From: an uncultured Erysipelotrichaceae bacterium | Lineage (GTDB): Bacteria; Bacillota_I; Bacilli_A; RFN20; CAG-826 | Length of the DNA: 51,301 nucleotides | NCBI GenBank assembly: GCA_902798595.1 | Contig: CADBXE010000008.1 | Span: 1 to 51,301, forward strand | Reading direction: 5' to 3' | Part shown: piece after piece, positions 47,429 to 51,301 of the stretch | Numbering within the stretch: the stretch's first letter is position 1 | Layout of the letters: each line of letters begins with the position of its first letter | Program-made: the position numbers and the translations under genes | The notes under the pieces: model-generated | The model's database searches: none | Told to the model about the DNA's origin: nothing | What the model saw: only the letters and a program-made list of their open reading frames with translations

Positions 47429-47957
47429 AATTGATAATATCTTTTGCTTTAAATTTGAGAATTGTGTAAATGAATTTAGTTGGGAAGAAGGAAATCCAGA
47501 AGTTATAACCCAAGACGTCAGCATTATATAAAACAACGTGTTGGCGATAGAGTTTTTCCGATTCTTCTACATTACCCGAAATTAATTCAAATTCTGCATC
47601 ATTTGTGACCTTGTCATTGTCTCTTGCGACATATAAAAAATATTCAGAAATAGAGGTTAGCATTTCTCTTGCCTTTTTAGCCTCTTCTCCATCTTGGTGT
47701 TCAATGACACTTAAATCAAAGTTCGCTAAAGCGTCCGCTTGTTTTTTGTCCACTTTGATATTGTGCTTGCTAATGAGAGCAGCAAGCTTATCCAAATTGT
47801 CCTTTTTGTTGGTTAAAATTAGGAATAAATCATGGTCATGATGTGACAAAATGGACGAGAACGAAATCACGAAGATGATATCGATTACTAGGAAAATTGC
47901 GTATAAACCGACAATAGCGATAGCGATGTTACGAATGATGATGAGTGCTAATTCCAT
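47427..47957 (-). CDS. LemA-like membrane-anchored protein (divergent)
   Basis: A 176-residue protein with one N-terminal membrane helix (about 3-28) and a helical cytoplasmic domain. The end, YNADVLGYNFWISFFPTKF (about 146-164), matches the LemA signature Y-N-x-x-V-x-x-Y-N followed by FP, and the preceding helices (LDKLAALISKHNI, AREMLTSISEYF) fit the four-helix fold. Weak similarity elsewhere, so the assignment is tentative. Start MELALI at 47957: an extended TGc-TACAAT box ends 6 nt upstream, with no SD. Confidence 0.65.
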   Translation of the reverse strand: MELALIIIRNIAIAIVGLYAIFLVIDIIFVISFSSILSHHDHDLFLILTNKKDNLDKLAALISKHNIKVDKKQADALANFDLSVIEHQDGEEAKKAREMLTSISEYFLYVARDNDKVTNDAEFELISGNVEESEKLYRQHVVLYNADVLGYNFWISFFPTKFIYTILKFKAKDIIN

Positions 47958-47963
47958 ACGAGC

Positions 47964-47969
47964 ATTGTA
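47964..47969 (-). promoter_or_regulatory. extended -10 box, 6 nt from the LemA-like start
   Basis: TGc-TACAAT on the minus strand followed by GCTCGT and ATG. Leaderless mRNA predicted. Confidence 0.6.
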
Positions 47970-48049
47970 GCACAACCGGCATACACGAGATACATAAAGT
48001 TTGCTAATATTATCATTTTTTGAGATAATATTACTTGGAGGTTATATCT

Positions 48050-48880
48050 ATGGCAAAACCTATCGTCGCAATTCTGTATGACTTTGATAAAACTTTATCC
48101 ACTACCGATATGCAGAATTACACCTTTATTCCTAACCTTGGCATGACTCCTGAAGAGTTCTGGGGTGAGACAGGAAAATTATCAAAACAATTTGAGGTTG
48201 AAAGAATACTTTCCTATATGTACTGCATGATTAAGATTGCTAAAGAAAAAGGCATCAAACTTACAAAAGAGTATCTTAATGAATGCGGTAAGGCAATCAA
48301 GTTTTTCCCAGGTGTCACTACTTGGTTTAAACGCATTAACGATTACGCTGCCGAAAGAGGCATTCAGGTTGAGCACTATTTAGTTTCTAGTGGTACTAAA
48401 GAAATCGTTGAAGGTTGTTCCATTTATAACGAATTCAAACAAGTTTATGGCTGTGAATTCCTCTACGATGAAAACGGTGAAGCTTGTTGGCCAAAGATGG
48501 CAATCAACTTTACACAAAAAACGCAATTCTTCTTCCGCATCGCGAAAGGTGCGATTAAAGCTACTGATGATGCTGGTGTTAACGAAAAGACTCCTGATCA
48601 CCGTGTTGAGTATAAGAACATTATCTACGTTGGCGATGGAATGACTGATATTCCAAGCATGACTCTCGTTAAGAAAAACGGTGGTCATAGTATTGCCATT
48701 CATCCTAAGGATGATAGAGAAGTTGTTCAACAAATTTATGATGACAACCGTTGTGACTTCATCGTTGAAGCCGATTACAGCATGAATGGTGAAATGGATA
48801 AAGTCGTCAAAATGTTAATCGATTTGATTTCTGCACAAGAAAAATTGAAGAGAAAAGAGATTGCATTAGCGAATAAATAA
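48050..48880 (+). CDS. HAD-superfamily phosphatase (PSP-like)
   Basis: A 276-residue haloacid dehalogenase-like protein. Motif I is D11-F-D13-K-T-L, motif II VSSGTKEI (about 109-116), motif III includes a Lys in the helix after PKMAINFTQK, and motif IV is VGDGMTDIPSM (about 194-204). The helical insert after motif I suits a C1 cap, as in phosphoserine-phosphatase-like members. The substrate is not known. Start MAKPIV at 48050 has a TTGGAGG SD. Monocistronic, with a terminator at the stop codon. Confidence 0.85.
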   Translation: MAKPIVAILYDFDKTLSTTDMQNYTFIPNLGMTPEEFWGETGKLSKQFEVERILSYMYCMIKIAKEKGIKLTKEYLNECGKAIKFFPGVTTWFKRINDYAAERGIQVEHYLVSSGTKEIVEGCSIYNEFKQVYGCEFLYDENGEACWPKMAINFTQKTQFFFRIAKGAIKATDDAGVNEKTPDHRVEYKNIIYVGDGMTDIPSMTLVKKNGGHSIAIHPKDDREVVQQIYDDNRCDFIVEADYSMNGEMDKVVKMLIDLISAQEKLKRKEIALANK

Positions 48881-48905
48881 GGTAGATTTTTCTACCTTTT
48901 CTTTT
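48879..48905 (+). terminator. terminator of the HAD phosphatase gene
   Basis: 8-bp stem AAGGTAGA/TCTACCTT, loop TTTT, T-rich tail. It begins in the stop codon. Confidence 0.85.
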
Positions 48906-48926
48906 TATTCAATGCTATCATCTAGT

Positions 48927-48932
48927 TATAAT
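48927..48932 (+). promoter_or_regulatory. -10 box of the S1-domain gene
   Basis: TATAAT ends 11 nt before ATG 48944. An AGGTGAT SD-like string lies between, but transcription would start near 48939, after it. Confidence 0.5.
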
Positions 48933-48943
48933 AGGTGATTATT

Positions 48944-49312
48944 ATGAAGTATCAAGTCGGTCAATTAGTCATAGGGACAGTTTATAATGTTAAGCCTTAT
49001 GCTCTTTTTATGTCGTTTGAAGATGGAGCGACAGGTTTATTACATATTTCAGAGATTTCTGACTCATTTATCCGTGATATCGAAAAGTACGGATCTGTGG
49101 GGGATCAAATTAAAGTGAAGATTTTATCTATTGATAAAGATAATGGTTTTTTAAGAGTTTCTTATAAACAAGTTCCACAGGAAGAAATGTTTACAAGTCA
49201 CATCAATCAAAGAAGAATGCCCACAACAAGTGAGGAAGAGTTCTTGCCTTTAAAAGAAAAGTTAGATTCTTGGATAAAAGAAGCATACGAGAAAATCGAT
49301 AGGGAGAAATAA
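48944..49312 (+). CDS. S1 RNA-binding domain protein (YugI/CvfD-like)
   Basis: A 122-residue protein with one S1 (OB-fold) domain at residues 1-72: YQVGQLVIGTVYNVKPYALFM, GATGLLHISEIS and VGDQIKVKILSID are standard S1 strands. A basic and acidic helical tail follows (about 75-122). Stand-alone S1 proteins of this kind (YugI/GSP13, CvfD) bind mRNA or ribosomes and regulate stress genes in Firmicutes. Co-transcribed with pgi, which begins one base after its stop. Confidence 0.88.
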   Translation: MKYQVGQLVIGTVYNVKPYALFMSFEDGATGLLHISEISDSFIRDIEKYGSVGDQIKVKILSIDKDNGFLRVSYKQVPQEEMFTSHINQRRMPTTSEEEFLPLKEKLDSWIKEAYEKIDREK

Positions 49313-49313
49313 T

Positions 49314-50591
49314 ATGCTTGATTTAAGATTGAACAAACTCATTACTAACAACATCATTAACGATTATGAAAAACAAGTCCAAATCATCAATAGAATGATT
49401 ATGGAAAAAACTGGTGCTGGTAATGACTTTTTAGGATGGGTTGATTGGCCAGTAAATTACGATAAGGACGAGCTAAAGCGTATTAAAGAGGATGCTAAGT
49501 ATGTGAGAGACAATTTCGATATCTTAGTGGTCTGTGGTATCGGTGGTTCTTATTTAGGCGCACGCAGTGCCTTAGAAGCTCTTAATGGTTTAAAGAGCCA
49601 AGATAAATTAGAAATCATCTTTATGGGTCAAACATTCTCCCCTAACTATGTAGCCCAAGTGATGGAATACCTTAAAGGTAAGAATTTCGCAATTAACGTT
49701 ATTTCTAAGAGTGGCACCACCACTGAAACAAGTATCTCTTTTAGACTCTTAAAAGAATTATTAGAAAAACAAGTTGGTAAAGAAAAAGCTAGAAAAGCCA
49801 TCTTTGCCACTACCGATAAAGAAAAAGGTGCATTAAAGACATTAGCCACTAATGAAGGCTACAAGACGTATGTCTTACCAGGCAATATTGGTGGTCGTTA
49901 TAGTGTCTTTACAGCAGTCGGCTCTTTCCCACTCGCCTGTGCGGGCATTGATGTGGAAGCTATGCTTAACGGTGCTAAACAAGCAAGAGAAGAAATTCAA
50001 TCTCAACCGCTTTCAATTAATAAGTGTTATCAATACGCAGTGATGAGAGATTATATGTATCGTCACAATAAACCAGTGGAAATGTATGTCACATACGAAC
50101 CACAAATGAGCCAAATCAGTGAATGGCTTAAACAATTATTTGGCGAATCTGAAGGTAAAGAACATAAAGGTCTTTATCCAAGCAGTGCGACATTCTCCAC
50201 AGACTTACATAGCTTAGGTCAATATGTCCAAGATGGTACACCATTATTGTTTGAAACCATTATTAACGTTTTAAATCCAAAAGATGACATTGTTATTCCA
50301 CACGATGAAGACGATCTTGATGGCCTTAATTACCTAGAAGGTAAGAACTTAGCGTTCGTTAATCAAAAAGCCTTTGAAGGTACATTACAAGCACATGAAG
50401 ACGGTGGCGTTCCATGTAACGTGATTTATCTTGATAAATTAGATGCTTACAATCTTGGTTTCTTATTCTACTTCTTTATGAGAGCGTGCGCGATGAGTGC
50501 TTATATGCTTGAAATCAATCCATTTAACCAACCAGGCGTGGAAGTTTATAAGAAGAATATGTTCCACCTTTTAGGCAAAAAAGGTTACTAG
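49314..50591 (+). CDS. pgi: glucose-6-phosphate isomerase
   Basis: A 425-residue glycolytic enzyme that interconverts glucose 6-phosphate and fructose 6-phosphate. Sugar-phosphate-binding motifs: CGIGGSYLGARSALEAL (about 73-89), VISKSGTTTETSISF (about 125-139) and GGRYSVFTAVG (about 195-205). The catalytic Glu/His region is around FGESEGKEHKG (about 279-289). It ends with the GVEVYKKNMFHLLGKKGY stretch typical of short Firmicute Pgi. GGGAG SD. Confidence 0.97.
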   Translation: MLDLRLNKLITNNIINDYEKQVQIINRMIMEKTGAGNDFLGWVDWPVNYDKDELKRIKEDAKYVRDNFDILVVCGIGGSYLGARSALEALNGLKSQDKLEIIFMGQTFSPNYVAQVMEYLKGKNFAINVISKSGTTTETSISFRLLKELLEKQVGKEKARKAIFATTDKEKGALKTLATNEGYKTYVLPGNIGGRYSVFTAVGSFPLACAGIDVEAMLNGAKQAREEIQSQPLSINKCYQYAVMRDYMYRHNKPVEMYVTYEPQMSQISEWLKQLFGESEGKEHKGLYPSSATFSTDLHSLGQYVQDGTPLLFETIINVLNPKDDIVIPHDEDDLDGLNYLEGKNLAFVNQKAFEGTLQAHEDGGVPCNVIYLDKLDAYNLGFLFYFFMRACAMSAYMLEINPFNQPGVEVYKKNMFHLLGKKGY

Positions 50592-50620
50592 AAACTATTG
50601 ATAGTTTAATATTCAGAAAG

Positions 50621-50646
50621 TCGCTTATAAAATAGGCGATTTTTTG
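50621..50646 (+). terminator. terminator of pgi
   Basis: 8-bp stem TCGCTTAT/ATAGGCGA (one G-U), loop of three, six T. Confidence 0.85.
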
Positions 50647-50647
50647 A

Positions 50648-50677
50648 TTGACTATATTTATATATAAGTGATATATT
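50648..50677 (+). promoter_or_regulatory. promoter of the five-tRNA cluster
   Basis: TTGACT (50648-50653), 18-bp spacer, TATATT (50672-50677), 20 nt before the first tRNA. Confidence 0.75.
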
Positions 50678-50697
50678 ATTTAGGCGCATTGTTAATC

Positions 50698-50773
50698 GGA
50701 TGCTTAGCTCAGCTGGGAGAGCATCACCCTTACAAGGTGGGGGTCGGCGGTTCGAGCCCGTCAGCATCCACCA
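50698..50773 (+). tRNA. tRNA-Val, anticodon UAC
   Basis: Acceptor GGATGCT/AGCATCC, discriminator A, encoded CCA, anticodon loop CTTACAA. Confidence 0.96.
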
Positions 50774-50811
50774 GTAAATATGCGCAAACCCATCTAGAGA
50801 TGGGAGGGTAG

Positions 50812-50887
50812 CGAAGAGGCTAAACGCGGCAGACTGTAAATCTGCTACCTACTGGTTTCGGCAGTTCGAATCTGCCCCCTCCCACCA
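50812..50887 (+). tRNA. tRNA-Tyr, anticodon GUA
   Basis: Acceptor GGGAGGG/CCCTCCC, discriminator A, encoded CCA, anticodon loop CTGTAAA. It has an extended variable arm. Confidence 0.96.
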
Positions 50888-50897
50888 TCAAGGTTGT

Positions 50898-50973
50898 TGG
50901 GGTGTAGCCAAGCGGTAAGGCAACAGACTTTGACTCTGTCATCTCACTGGTTCGATCCCAGTCACCCCAGCCA
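50898..50973 (+). tRNA. tRNA-Gln, anticodon UUG
   Basis: Acceptor TGGGGTG/CACCCCA, discriminator G, encoded CCA, anticodon loop CTTTGAC. Confidence 0.96.
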
Positions 50974-50980
50974 AAGCATT

Positions 50981-51056
50981 CACTCTCTAGCTCAGCCGGT
51001 AGAGCACTTGACTTTTAATCAAGGGGTCTGGAGTTCGATTCTCCAGAGAGTGACCA
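50981..51056 (+). tRNA. tRNA-Lys, anticodon UUU
   Basis: Acceptor CACTCTC/GAGAGTG, discriminator A, encoded CCA, anticodon loop CTTTTAA. Confidence 0.95.
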
Positions 51057-51062
51057 GAAAGT

Positions 51063-51149
51063 GCCCAGGTGGCGGAATAGGTAGACGCACAGGACTTAAA
51101 ATCCTGCGGTAGCGATACCGTACCGGTTCGATTCCGGTCCCGGGCACCA
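51063..51149 (+). tRNA. tRNA-Leu, anticodon UAA
   Basis: Class II tRNA, acceptor GCCCAGG opposite CCCGGGC with an A-C mismatch at the fifth pair, discriminator A, encoded CCA, anticodon loop CTTAAAA reading UUA and UUG. Last gene of the cluster. Confidence 0.95.
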
Positions 51150-51161
51150 ACTTAAAAAAAT

Positions 51162-51187
51162 ACCGACTCGTTTGAGTCGGTTTTTTG
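51162..51187. terminator. bidirectional terminator after the tRNA cluster
   Basis: Perfect 8-bp stem ACCGACTC/GAGTCGGT, loop GTTT, six T after it and seven A before it. Confidence 0.9.
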
Positions 51188-51208
51188 TTTTCTTGTTTTA
51201 GTGTGAAC

Positions 51209-51301
51209 TTACTCGGCAATTGAATTACCGAGCATCTTGGTCATGAATTGATTTATTAACGTGATCAATTCATCTCCTGTTGGGTAGTTCCTACCCGATA
51301 T
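51209..51301 (-). CDS. 3' end of a minus-strand gene (partial)
   Basis: An open frame enters from the window edge and gives 30 residues before TAA at 51211-51209, ending TKMLGNSIAE. It is convergent with the tRNA cluster and shares the terminator at 51162-51187, which has T residues on the minus strand too. The fragment is too short to name. An open frame of 30 codons alone is only moderate evidence. Confidence 0.45.
   Translation of the reverse strand: MSGRNYPTGDELITLINQFMTKMLGNSIAE

Noticed and set aside
1..51301. CRISPR arrays, prophage or insertion sequences
   Set aside because: No regularly spaced repeats, no integrase, transposase or phage structural genes were found in the window.

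Overview
This 51.3 kb window looks like chromosomal DNA from a low-GC, Gram-positive-type bacterium of the Bacilli/Erysipelotrichia/RF39 kind (lineage is inferred). The pointers are RNase J, a YlbF-like protein, Spx, long-form HPF, a Trp T-box, a SAM-I-type leader, numerous Cys-anchored lipoproteins and a short archaeal/mycoplasma-type ProRS. TGA is used as a stop codon (for example at 6295 and 42889), so the code is standard. There is no phage, insertion sequence or CRISPR array.

Layout. 1-5.2 kb (minus): acyl-ACP thioesterase with a flavoprotein, a lipoprotein, then an NCS2 purine permease and guanine deaminase that form the tail of an operon starting with a LURP-one-like protein and a six-repeat Cys-Gly protein (to 6.1 kb). 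6.3-8.5 kb: membrane GGDEF-EAL phosphodiesterase. 8.7-12.9 kb: two Ser/Thr-linker lipoproteins in one operon. 13-16.1 kb: a tryptophan-type ABC transporter behind a Trp T-box. 16-21 kb: membrane protein, GNAT, tRNA-Ser, ProRS and a degenerate GGDEF-EAL protein. 21-30 kb: YitT protein, unknown anchored protein, and housekeeping genes (pgeF, coaD, rsmD, ylbF-like, def, RNase J, maf, a pseudo-EIIB protein, CYTH, spx). 30-38.6 kb: trpS, phosphoglucomutase, an RluD-type synthase, a three-gene HAD operon, hpf, and metK behind a SAM-I-like leader. 38.8-45 kb: TSCPD protein and PduL, mgtE and gtrA, then a surface-glycan operon (GT2-GtrA fusion, phosphodiester glycosidase, membrane proteins). 45-51.3 kb: tRNA-Leu, a candidate structured small RNA, M3 peptidase, LemA-like, HAD and S1 proteins, Pgi, a five-tRNA cluster, and the 3' end of one more gene.

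How it works together. Most genes are core metabolism and translation, arranged in short operons with 1-8 nt overlaps or small gaps and strong intrinsic terminators. Two amino-acid-linked RNA switches (Trp T-box, SAM leader) control tryptophan import and SAM synthesis. The most striking recurrent signal is promoter placement: at least 14 operon-leading genes have a -10 box ending only 6-8 nt before the start codon and no Shine-Dalgarno sequence, which predicts leaderless mRNAs. Operon-internal genes and some other leading genes have ordinary SD sites. Other items worth attention are a promoter- and terminator-bounded 0.2 kb structured RNA with no coding potential (45361-45580), three terminators embedded inside the convergent neighbour's coding sequence, a membrane-anchored PTS-EIIB domain without its Cys, and the Cys-Gly-repeat/LURP-one/guanine-catabolism operon.
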